A stretch of DNA of 64,000 bases from Halothiobacillus sp. GTDB lineage: Bacteria > Pseudomonadota > Gammaproteobacteria > Halothiobacillales > Halothiobacillaceae. Every line of letters begins with the position of its first letter. Position 1 is the first letter of the stretch. Below are positions 44,946 through 52,838 of this stretch, piece by piece. The notes below the pieces were generated by a model, which saw only the letters and a program-made list of their open reading frames with translations, made no database searches and was not told the DNA's origin. The stretch covers positions 1 through 64,000 of the forward strand of contig NZ_JAQTTX010000004.1 of assembly GCF_028710545.1 (NCBI RefSeq), written 5' to 3'. Both the position numbers and the translations under genes were made by a program.

Positions 44946-46718
44946 ATGGCCAATCCTGCTGCGCTGCAAGACAAGGAACAAACCCGCCAGCTGGATCGAT
45001 GGCTGAGAAGTCAGGCAAAAACGGTAAAACGCCCCCTGAATACAGCCGTCATGCTCGGCAGCGTGAATGGTTTTTTACTGATTGCCCAATGCTGGATGCT
45101 GGCTCAGGTGCTGAATGCAACAGCGATCGGTCACCAACCGATTACTACCGTCTGGGGTTATCTGGCGGGCATGATCGGGCTCTTCCTGCTGCGTGCCGGC
45201 GTAAATTACGGCAGCCAGCGGTTTACCTTCGAAGCCGGCGCCCGCCTTCGCACCGAACTCAGAGCCCGTCTCTTCGATCACATCCATGCGCTCGGTCCGG
45301 CATGGAGTAGAAACCAGCGTTCTGGCGCGCGCGCAACCGAGGTGGTGGACGGCGTAGAAGCACTGGATAAGTATTTCAGTCTCTATCTGCCACAGATGCA
45401 GCTCGCCATTATCATCCCCGCCGCCATCCTGATTTTCGTTTTTCCGTTTGATTGGATATCCGGTCTGGTTCTCGCCATCACGGCGCCATTGCTTCCCGTA
45501 TTCATGATCATCATCGGCAACCAGACGGAGAAACTGAACCGTGCACAGTGGCGCAGCCTGTCCAGAATGGGCGCGCATTTTTTCGACATGATCGAAGGAC
45601 TGACGACACTCAAGCTATTCAATGCAGCCCAACGAGAAGCCCGCTTCATCGGCCAGATCGCAGAAGACTACCGCCTGCAAACCATGAAAGTGTTGCGCGT
45701 CGCCTTTCTCTCTTCGATGGTGCTTGAGTTTCTGGCTGCCATCAGCATTGCCATGGTGGCTGTTTATGTCGGTTTTCGATTGATGTATGGCGACATACAT
45801 TATCTCAACGGCATTTTTGTGCTGTTACTTGCGCCGGAGTTCTATCTCCCCTTGCGCAGCATGGGGACGCAATTTCACGCGCGAATGGATGCACTGGGCG
45901 CCGTGGAACCGATCATTGAACTCTTGAATACGGAACCATCCACCCAGCCGACTGGTGCAATTGCACTGCAACTGGAACATGCGCCGCAGATTACCTTTTC
46001 CCGTCTCGACTTTGCCTACCCGAACCGGGAGGCAGTCATACGCGGTCTCAACCTCGATTTGCCAGCGGGCACGCACACGGCTCTGATCGGTGCCAGTGGG
46101 GCGGGAAAATCGACCGTGGGTCAATTACTGCTTGGGTTTTTAACACCTACCGATGGCGAAATCCTGATCAATGACACGCCACTCACTAAGATTTCGCCAC
46201 GCAGCTGGCACAAACGGGTGGCCTGGTTACCGCAGAATCCAACGCTGTTTCACGGCACCATCGAAGATAACATTGCGCTGAATCGTCGTTCGAACGGACA
46301 CGTTGATGCGTTGCACCAGGCAGCACAGAATGCACATGCACTCGACTTCATTAACCGCCTGCCAAACGGGTTCCAGACGATTGTCGGAGATCGGGGCCAG
46401 GGGCTTTCGGGCGGTGAAATACAGCGCATCGCCTTGGCACGCGCATTTTATAAGGATGCGCCCGTTGTGCTGCTGGACGAACCGTCCGCCAGCCTTGACC
46501 CGGAAAGTGAGCGCCTGATCACGGACGCCATCGCCAGACTTTCCTCAGGCAGAACCATGCTGACCATCGCGCACCGCTTGACCACGATCGAGCGAAGCGA
46601 TCAGATCGTGGTACTCGACGGTGGGAAAATCATCGAGCAAGGTACCCACGAGGCATTGCTCCACGCAAATGGTGCCTATGCCGAACGCTACCGGCAATAT
46701 CGGAGCGCCGGGCTATGA
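44946..46718 (+). CDS. cydD: Thiol reductant ABC exporter subunit CydD
   Basis: A 590-residue ABC half-transporter: six transmembrane helices (about 25-310) and an ATPase domain with Walker A GASGAGKST, signature LSGGEIQRIALARAF and Walker B VVLLDEPSASLD. With CydC it exports glutathione/cysteine to the periplasm and is needed for cytochrome bd assembly. The ATG at 44946 (MANPAALQDKEQTRQ) is preferred to a TTG 60 bp upstream because family homology begins there. It overlaps cydC by 4 bp. Confidence 0.92.
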   Translation: MANPAALQDKEQTRQLDRWLRSQAKTVKRPLNTAVMLGSVNGFLLIAQCWMLAQVLNATAIGHQPITTVWGYLAGMIGLFLLRAGVNYGSQRFTFEAGARLRTELRARLFDHIHALGPAWSRNQRSGARATEVVDGVEALDKYFSLYLPQMQLAIIIPAAILIFVFPFDWISGLVLAITAPLLPVFMIIIGNQTEKLNRAQWRSLSRMGAHFFDMIEGLTTLKLFNAAQREARFIGQIAEDYRLQTMKVLRVAFLSSMVLEFLAAISIAMVAVYVGFRLMYGDIHYLNGIFVLLLAPEFYLPLRSMGTQFHARMDALGAVEPIIELLNTEPSTQPTGAIALQLEHAPQITFSRLDFAYPNREAVIRGLNLDLPAGTHTALIGASGAGKSTVGQLLLGFLTPTDGEILINDTPLTKISPRSWHKRVAWLPQNPTLFHGTIEDNIALNRRSNGHVDALHQAAQNAHALDFINRLPNGFQTIVGDRGQGLSGGEIQRIALARAFYKDAPVVLLDEPSASLDPESERLITDAIARLSSGRTMLTIAHRLTTIERSDQIVVLDGGKIIEQGTHEALLHANGAYAERYRQYRSAGL

Positions 46719-48436
46719 GTCGCAAACAAATTCACACGCCAAAGCAGAACGAATTGCGCTGGCTTTATGAAATCAGCCGCCCCTACCTCGGCTGGATGCT
46801 TGCGGGCGTCTTGCTCGCCACAACGGTCATTCTCGCCAATGTGGCCCTACTCTCAGTATCTGGCTGGTTCATTACCGCCATGGCCATCAGTGGACTAACT
46901 GGCGCCGTCATCAATTACTTCACGCCGGCAGCGGCCATTCGCGGTTTGGCGATTCTGCGTACCGTAGGCAGATATCTCGAACGATTGATCACCCACGAGG
47001 CCACATTCAGGCTCCTCGCCGGACTGCGTCAATGGTTCTTCGAACGTCTGGAACCGTTGGCACCGGCTCGCCTTCAGTATTATCAAGGCGGGGATTTGCT
47101 GAGCCGGATTCGTGCCGACATCGATAGCCTCGAAAATGCGTATTTGCGCATCGTGACACCGACACTTGCCGCCCTGCTCTCCACCGTGCTGATGATTCTG
47201 TTCCTGTTGTGGTGGAGCCCTGCCATCGCACTGACGAACCTTATTGGCCTGATGATCGTCGGCCTGATTCTGCCTTGGCTGGCGCTGCATCTGGGTATGA
47301 ACAGCGGCAAACAGATTGTCGAGGCGCGTGCGGCCTTGCGCCAACGAACCAGTGAAACCGTGCGCGGTCTGGCCGAAATCACGCTCTACGGCGATCCGCA
47401 ACAACGCATGGATACCATACACGCGGAGAACAGCGCGCTGGTCGTGCCCCAGAGACAGCAAAACCGCATCGATGCTGGCAGCACGGCCCTTACGGGTCTG
47501 TTCAGCCAACTCACCTGGCTTGGCATGATCGTCATTGCCATTGGCCTGGTTCAAAGCGGAATGCTCGATGGGCCGGAACTCGTGATGCTGGCGTTTTTCG
47601 GCATGGCCAGTTTTGAGGCAGTCGCCGCCCTGCCCATTGCCTTTCGCGCCCTCGGGGAAACACGCAGCGCCGCCCGCCGGATTCTGGATCTGGTCGATGC
47701 TGAACCTGCGGTGATCGAACCGATCAACCCTGCTGCCGCGCCACAGCATTTCGACATAAGATTCGACAAGGTGTGCCTCACCTATCCAGGTAACAAGCAA
47801 CCGGCACTGAGCGATGTTACCTTCCGCTTGGCGCAAGGACAGAAACTCGCCATCCGGGGTGCCAGTGGCTCCGGCAAAACCAGTTTGACCCAACTGCTGC
47901 TCAAGTTCTGGGCGCCCGACTCCGGCCAGATCACCATTGGCGACACTAATCTGAATGATTTAAGCGGCGACACCGTTCGCGCGCTTTGCGCCGTTGTCAG
48001 CCAGCAAGTCCATCTGTTCAACACGACGCTGGCCGCCAATTTATACCTCGCCAAACCCGATGCCACAGAGGAAGAACTTCTGAATGCCTGCCGGGCGGCC
48101 GCTATTCTCGACGATATACTCGCCCTGCCCGATGGCTTTGAAACGGAGGTTGGTGAAGCCGCAGCCCGGCTGTCAGGTGGACAGATTCGGCGCATCGGCA
48201 TTGCCCGCGCTTTATTGAAGGATGCCCCCATCGTCATTCTTGACGAACCCACAGAAGGGCTGGATGCAGCCACCGAACGAGAAGTCACCCATGCACTTGA
48301 GCGACTGTTGTCGGGACGCACGGCTCTGATCATCACTCATCGCCCTCACCTACTCACCTTGGCCGATCAGATCATTTTGATGGATGCCGGACATGTCACC
48401 GGCACTCGGCTGAACACGGATGCAATAAACATCTGA
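46715..48436 (+). CDS. cydC: Thiol reductant ABC exporter subunit CydC
   Basis: A 573-residue partner of CydD. Six transmembrane helices at about 30-310, then the ATPase: Walker A GASGSGKTS, signature LSGGQIRRIGIARALL and Walker B IVILDEPTEGLD. The family pattern LLSVSGWFITAMAISGL is seen near the N-terminus. It overlaps cydD by an ATGA junction. Its last codons form one arm of an 11-bp inverted repeat. The oxidase it serves starts 239 bp downstream. Confidence 0.92.
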   Translation: MSRKQIHTPKQNELRWLYEISRPYLGWMLAGVLLATTVILANVALLSVSGWFITAMAISGLTGAVINYFTPAAAIRGLAILRTVGRYLERLITHEATFRLLAGLRQWFFERLEPLAPARLQYYQGGDLLSRIRADIDSLENAYLRIVTPTLAALLSTVLMILFLLWWSPAIALTNLIGLMIVGLILPWLALHLGMNSGKQIVEARAALRQRTSETVRGLAEITLYGDPQQRMDTIHAENSALVVPQRQQNRIDAGSTALTGLFSQLTWLGMIVIAIGLVQSGMLDGPELVMLAFFGMASFEAVAALPIAFRALGETRSAARRILDLVDAEPAVIEPINPAAAPQHFDIRFDKVCLTYPGNKQPALSDVTFRLAQGQKLAIRGASGSGKTSLTQLLLKFWAPDSGQITIGDTNLNDLSGDTVRALCAVVSQQVHLFNTTLAANLYLAKPDATEEELLNACRAAAILDDILALPDGFETEVGEAAARLSGGQIRRIGIARALLKDAPIVILDEPTEGLDAATEREVTHALERLLSGRTALIITHRPHLLTLADQIILMDAGHVTGTRLNTDAINI

Positions 48437-48475
48437 TTTGCAAAATATAACTCATTATCCCATTCAAATCAGATG
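48430..48475. repeat. 11-bp inverted repeat at the cydC 3' end
   Basis: CATCTGATTTG at 48430-48440 is a perfect reverse complement of CAAATCAGATG at 48465-48475, with AAATATAAC and GTTATATTT as a second, interleaved pair. The first arm contains the cydC stop codon. It could end cydDC transcription or be an operator for cydAB; there is no GC-rich stem with a clean T-run. The rest of the AT-rich 239-bp gap probably holds the cydA promoter, but no FNR-type box was recognised. Confidence 0.5.
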
Positions 48476-48675
48476 GTTATATTTTTAGTTTAATCTGCTA
48501 ATAAATTTTAAAAATACTGGAAAAGTAATCTACTCTTAATGCTACAGATACCGATCTCCTTACTATTTTCAATGTCAGGATCGGATTGATACGCGCTGAG
48601 GTCGGCCAACCGCAATTCAGCACACAGATCACCCTATTTGGCGCCCGCCGCGCCATCTATTATCGGGAGAAAAAA

Positions 48676-50127
48676 ATGACAGATCCGACGCTAATGACCG
48701 ATCTTGCAAGACTTGATTTTGCGTGGATAACAACCATGCACATTCTCTACCCACCGCTGACCATCGGTCTGGCCTCGTTTTTGCTGTACAGCGAATGGCG
48801 CTGGCTTAAAACCGACAACGACGAGTGGTATCGCCTGACACGTTTTTTCGAGAAGCTATTCATCATCAACTTTGGCGCTGGAGTAGCCACCGGCGTCACC
48901 ATGGAAATGTCGTTTGGCATATTATTCGGCCCCTTCTCACAAGCGGCCGGGCCATTTTTCGGCAACATCCTAGGATATGAAACCATCACGGCCTTCATGT
49001 ATGAAGCCGGTTTCATTGGTTTAATGATTTTCGGCTGGGGCAAAATCAGCAAGAAGATGCACATCTTCGCCACATTTAACGTCGCGTTTTCATCCATGCT
49101 GTCGGCCATGTGGATTTTGGTGGCTAATTCCTGGATGCAATCGCCTACAGGGGTTCATCTGGAGAAAGGTCTGTTTTTGGTGGACGACTGGACGGCCGCC
49201 ATTTTCAATCCGAATTTCCTCACCGCATTTCCGCACATGTTCATTGCGTCCATCGAAATCGGACTGTTCTTCGTGGCGGGTATCTCAGCCTGGATGATTT
49301 ATAAAAATCGCCATGCGCAGATGTTTATGCGCACCTTGACCGCTTCTTTAATGGCCTTGGTGATTGTTGCGCCTCTACAGGTTTATATAGGTGACGAATT
49401 GGGCCGCACGGTTGCCGAACATGATCCTGCCGCACTCGCCGCCATGGAAGGTCACTGGCATACCTACAATGCCGATGGCTCGCCAAATACGAGCTGGAAT
49501 TTGATTGCATGGCCCGATGAAGAAAAAGGCACCAATACGTTCCAGATTGGCATCCCCCACGTACTGAGCCTGCTGGAAGACCATAAATGGGTCAGCACGG
49601 TCAAAGGCCTTGATCAGTTCAAACCCGAAGATCGCCCGCCTGTGCTCGCCCCGTTTTATGCCTTCCGCATTATGGTGGCCGCCGGCGGTATTCTCATGCT
49701 GGTTGCATTCTGGGCACTGTATCTTCGCTACAAGGGAAAATTTAGCGCAGAGGAACTCCAACGCCGTCCGTGGTTTTTACGCGCCATCATCTTCAGCGCC
49801 ATACTGCCCTATATCGCCATCTGGACAGGTTGGTGGACGCGTGAAATTGCCCGCCAACCCTGGCTTGTCCACGGTTTAATGCGCACCTCGGAAGGCGTAA
49901 GCCAAATGAGCATTGCCGCAGAAATCGCATGGTTTATCGGCTTTGTGTTCTTTGATCTGGTGGTTTGGATCGGAGCCTGGTATTTCTTCTCAAAAGTAGT
50001 TCGCACAGGTCCGGACATGAACGAAGAAATCATGCATGGCGTACAGGATGATGCCCTCAGTTTAGGGCAAATGCCCAAAAAACATCCGCCAGAAGGGAAA
50101 CCACTGATTGAACGCCCTACCGTTTGA
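48676..50127 (+). CDS. cydA: Cytochrome bd oxidase subunit I, short Q-loop (CioA type)
   Basis: A 483-residue quinol oxidase subunit. Heme ligands expected from E. coli CydA are found as H22 in TTMHILYPPL, a His in FPHMFIASIE and a Met in FRIMVAAGG; the conserved glutamate helices (TMEMSFG and YEAGFIGLMIFGW) are present. The quinol loop after GDELGRTVAEHDPAALAAMEG lacks the roughly 60-residue insert of E. coli CydA, so it belongs with the short-loop, often cyanide-insensitive, oxidases. The ATG at 48676 follows GGGAGAAAAA; an earlier in-frame start at 48586 adds residues outside the family. Confidence 0.93.
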   Translation: MTDPTLMTDLARLDFAWITTMHILYPPLTIGLASFLLYSEWRWLKTDNDEWYRLTRFFEKLFIINFGAGVATGVTMEMSFGILFGPFSQAAGPFFGNILGYETITAFMYEAGFIGLMIFGWGKISKKMHIFATFNVAFSSMLSAMWILVANSWMQSPTGVHLEKGLFLVDDWTAAIFNPNFLTAFPHMFIASIEIGLFFVAGISAWMIYKNRHAQMFMRTLTASLMALVIVAPLQVYIGDELGRTVAEHDPAALAAMEGHWHTYNADGSPNTSWNLIAWPDEEKGTNTFQIGIPHVLSLLEDHKWVSTVKGLDQFKPEDRPPVLAPFYAFRIMVAAGGILMLVAFWALYLRYKGKFSAEELQRRPWFLRAIIFSAILPYIAIWTGWWTREIARQPWLVHGLMRTSEGVSQMSIAAEIAWFIGFVFFDLVVWIGAWYFFSKVVRTGPDMNEEIMHGVQDDALSLGQMPKKHPPEGKPLIERPTV

Positions 50128-50148
50128 ACCCATACGAAGAGAAAAACT

Positions 50149-51195
50149 ATGCAGCATATTATGGACATCACCCACGGCTACCAATGGCTCACCGTTATCT
50201 GGTGGCTGTTGATCGGCTTATTCGTGGTTTTATACATCATTCTGGATGGCGCGGATCTGGGTTCCGGGATTTACTCACTATTTAATTCAGATAGTGAAGA
50301 ACGTGGTGCGATCATGGCTTCGATGGCGGGAACCTGGGACGCCAATGAAACCTGGCTGGTGGTCGCCGGTGGCGCAATTTTCGGCACTTTCCCCCTGGCT
50401 TATGGCTCCTTGTTTCATTACCTGATGATTCCACTGATGGTTGTGCTCTGGGGCATTATTATCCGGGCCGTTTCCCTCGAGTTTCACCATTATTCCAAGC
50501 GAAGCCGTAAAATTTGGGATTGGGGCTTTGGGATCGGCAGCCTGGCAACCACTTTCGCTGCCGGTGTTTCGTTGGGGGCGTTCTTGCAGGGCTTTAGTAT
50601 GTCAACCAGCCAAGTACCCACCTTCAATGGTGGTGCGATGGATTTTCTGACTCCCTTTAGCCTGCTGACCGGTGTGACCGCGGTCATAGCGGCCTCGTTA
50701 GCCGGTGGCACCTACTTGCGCGCCCGCTTCAACCGCGATACGGAAATCTATGCCAAGGCCTTAAAATGGACTGACCTCATGTTCTACCTTGCACTGGTCG
50801 CTATTTTAGTCACAGTTGCCTGGACCTTTATCCAATTCCCATGGGCAAGGGATAAATGGATTGGTACTTATTGGTGGGCATATGTCATTGCCGGTGCCAT
50901 TGTTCTTTATGCAACCTGGTCTATGCGCAAAGCGTCTCGTGAGCAGCGCGACATAACTGCCATGCTCTGGCTTGCCAGTATCGTGTTCATTAATTTTGGC
51001 ACGATGATGGCTACGCTCTACCCCTGGTTTGTTCCGGGCACAATGACGATTTTCGATGCGGCCAACCCGTCCAACTCCTTGGCTGCATTCAGTTACGCCA
51101 TGCTCGGTTTTGTGCCTGTCATGTTGTCCTACAATTTTTATCAAGCATGGGTTTTTCGTGCCCGTTTGCACAAACTGGTAGGCTACGCGCACTAA
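50149..51195 (+). CDS. cydB: Cytochrome bd oxidase subunit II
   Basis: A 348-residue membrane subunit with eight or nine hydrophobic helices. The N-terminal signature WWLLIGLFVVLYIILDGADLG, ANETWLVVAGGAIFGTFPLAY (each split where needed) and WGIIIRAVSLEFHHY are typical. It follows cydA by 21 bp and forms the oxidase with it. Sequence character fits the CioB branch, in line with the short Q-loop of its partner. Confidence 0.93.
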   Translation: MQHIMDITHGYQWLTVIWWLLIGLFVVLYIILDGADLGSGIYSLFNSDSEERGAIMASMAGTWDANETWLVVAGGAIFGTFPLAYGSLFHYLMIPLMVVLWGIIIRAVSLEFHHYSKRSRKIWDWGFGIGSLATTFAAGVSLGAFLQGFSMSTSQVPTFNGGAMDFLTPFSLLTGVTAVIAASLAGGTYLRARFNRDTEIYAKALKWTDLMFYLALVAILVTVAWTFIQFPWARDKWIGTYWWAYVIAGAIVLYATWSMRKASREQRDITAMLWLASIVFINFGTMMATLYPWFVPGTMTIFDAANPSNSLAAFSYAMLGFVPVMLSYNFYQAWVFRARLHKLVGYAH

Positions 51196-51220
51196 TCGTA
51201 TCAGCGTTTTCGATAACGCC

Positions 51221-51463
51221 ATGTTCCAATGGTGGAAAAGACAACCCACCTTGGTCGCCTTATGGCGATTAAGGGTGTTGTCATTATTTATGCTGGGACC
51301 TGCTGCCGGTATTGTTCTGGTTGATTTGATTTTTGGCTTACCCACCGCGCTATGGTGGTCTGCAGGCACCATGAGTTTACTGATGCTTGCCTTGTTTTTG
51401 ATTCTGGTGCTCAAAGAGCGGGCGCAAATCGAAGCCGAAGCGATTAAACAGCATAAGGACTGA
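51221..51463 (+). CDS. Small two-helix membrane protein of the bd-oxidase operon
   Basis: An 80-residue protein starting 25 bp after cydB. Two hydrophobic helices (about 20-40 and 45-65) are preceded by a basic, Trp-rich N-terminus (FQWWKRQPTLVALWRLR) and followed by a charged tail (KERAQIEAEAIKQHKD). It is longer than CydX (about 37 residues, one helix) and does not match YbgE in any way I can see. Its place suggests an accessory subunit or assembly factor of the oxidase; this is inference. Confidence 0.65.
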   Translation: MFQWWKRQPTLVALWRLRVLSLFMLGPAAGIVLVDLIFGLPTALWWSAGTMSLLMLALFLILVLKERAQIEAEAIKQHKD

Positions 51464-51569
51464 TATGCTTGACATCAGAAGGTGTTAAAAAAATCAAAAG
51501 TTTTCCGGACAACACCATGCTAAACGAAGTGGGAAAATCCCCTTTGGGGCCGCCCTGAACTGACCTGTG

Positions 51570-51797
51570 GAGGCCGGGGGAATGGGCCATGGATGGCCCA
51601 TTCAGCCTCGTCGTGACAGGAAGTCACTCATCCTGTTCTCGCACCCTTGGGGCATCCATGCCCCAAGCCCTTGCGGATACGGCGCTCGAATTCGAGGCGA
51701 CCCGGCTGGATCAGGTCAGGTCAGGGTATGCCCGAAGGGCCGGCCCCGTGGGGCGTGTTTCTTTCCCCCATTTCTTTGCACGAGCAAAGAAATGGGG
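51570..51797. repeat. Cluster of palindromic modules downstream of the cyd operon
   Basis: Consecutive palindromes: GAATGGGCC-ATGGAT-GGCCCATTC (51580-51603), ACAGGA..TCCTGT (51616-51636), CTTGGGGCATCC..GGGG-type palindrome (51646-51667), and a perfect 14-bp stem CCCCATTTCTTTGC..GCAAAGAAATGGGG with loop ACGA (51766-51797). The reverse strand of 51631-51667 carries AAGGGTGCGAGAACAGGA, also found beside an ATGGAT-loop palindrome at 57706-57744. The 553-bp gap 51464-52016 holds this cluster and the short element at 51939; no convincing gene is seen. Confidence 0.65.
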
Positions 51798-51938
51798 CGC
51801 CCGCATGCGATCTCAGTGGATCGAAGAACGGGGCGTTTGGCGGGCGAAACAACACAAGCCTATCTTGAAAACCATTTAAAGACCGTTGAGGGTTTGATTA
51901 CGTCCGTTTTAAGCTTGATTTCGTAAACACTCTCTATA

Positions 51939-51982
51939 GAGCACCTCGAAAAATTCCACGGAAGGGGTTTTTCGAGGTTCCC
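51939..51982. mobile_element. Minimal TCGAAAAA element, 44 bp
   Basis: GAGCACCTCGAAAAATTCC and GGGGTTTTTCGAGGTTCCC are imperfect inverted ends with almost no interior. Flanks are TATA and TATT, a 3-of-4 match to a target duplication. It looks like the shortest member of the family typified by 9260-9444, reduced to one hairpin. Confidence 0.55.
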
Positions 51983-52016
51983 TATTTTTGATCCTCTTCA
52001 AATCTGAGATGCTCTT

Positions 52017-52775
52017 ATGCCCAGACTCCAAGCGATGATACGTGTAAAAAATGCCATTCCTGTTGGTCTTCATCTGATCTTGCTTTGGCCTGCGGTACTT
52101 TGGCTCGCCTGGATGGTGCTGTCCCAGATTAACTTTTTGTATCCGCTGGATTATCGGCTGTTGAACATTCCGGCAACAATCGAAACCTACGCACCGCAAA
52201 ATCGTCACGGCAAACAAAACTTTATCGAAACAAATGCCAATGAACACGCGCGCTTGTTTTCAGCGATAACAAAAGCCATTAACAACGAAGGACGCGGTTT
52301 AAGCGAGCTGCATTACTTTTCACCCGACGGTCGCGACCTGGGCGTATTTTTAACGGTAGACGAGGTCACTCATTTAACCGATGTTTCCCGCGTAGTCGAT
52401 ATTGGCAAAGATATTGGTGGTTTGGCGCTTTTGGCGTGGTTAATCCTGCTCGGTTTCACCCTCTGGCGAAAAAAACCGCTGCCCAGCCTGCGTTCATTTG
52501 CAACCGGCACGGCATTAAGCCTGCTTATCGCGGGTATTAGTGTCTTTGCTATTGGGCCTATGCGTGTGTTCAACAGCTTTCACCGCAGCGTGTTTCCAGC
52601 CAATCATCCGTGGTTTTTTTACTATCAGGACTCGCTGATGACCACATTCATGCAGGCGCCAAACTTATTCGGGCTGATTGTCATCTGGTGGCTTATTACC
52701 GCTTGCGCTTTTTTACTCATACTCTGGGGTACGGCAAAAACGCTGACAACGATTCGAGCCGCACAACAACGATAG
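52017..52775 (+). CDS. DUF1461-like integral membrane protein
   Basis: A 252-residue protein with four hydrophobic helices (about 15-37, 130-150, 167-187, 224-246) and a soluble loop between the first two. The loop ends in FLTVDEVTHLTDVSRVVD, which resembles the E..HL.DV motif of the DUF1461/TIGR01906 family. Function of that family is unknown. It is transcribed rightward after the repeat cluster and converges on pgm, 63 bp away. The assignment rests on motif and topology only. Confidence 0.6.
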   Translation: MPRLQAMIRVKNAIPVGLHLILLWPAVLWLAWMVLSQINFLYPLDYRLLNIPATIETYAPQNRHGKQNFIETNANEHARLFSAITKAINNEGRGLSELHYFSPDGRDLGVFLTVDEVTHLTDVSRVVDIGKDIGGLALLAWLILLGFTLWRKKPLPSLRSFATGTALSLLIAGISVFAIGPMRVFNSFHRSVFPANHPWFFYYQDSLMTTFMQAPNLFGLIVIWWLITACAFLLILWGTAKTLTTIRAAQQR

Positions 52776-52838
52776 GGCACAGCAAAATTCAAAGAAAAGG
52801 CGCTTTCGTTCCTGACTCGAACATGCCAGCCTGACCGG

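Noticed and set aside
48437-48675. An FNR/ANR or ArcA operator upstream of cydA
   Set aside because: No TTGAT-N4-ATCAA palindrome or convincing ArcA direct repeats were found by eye; only the inverted repeat at the cydC stop is clear.
51589-51879. A 96-codon rightward frame downstream of the cyd operon
   Set aside because: It lies entirely over palindromic repeat modules. All three rightward frames are open there, as expected for GC-rich repeats, and the translation (SFPHFFARAKKWGAR) follows the hairpin sequence at 51766-51797. No ribosome-binding site or family match was seen.
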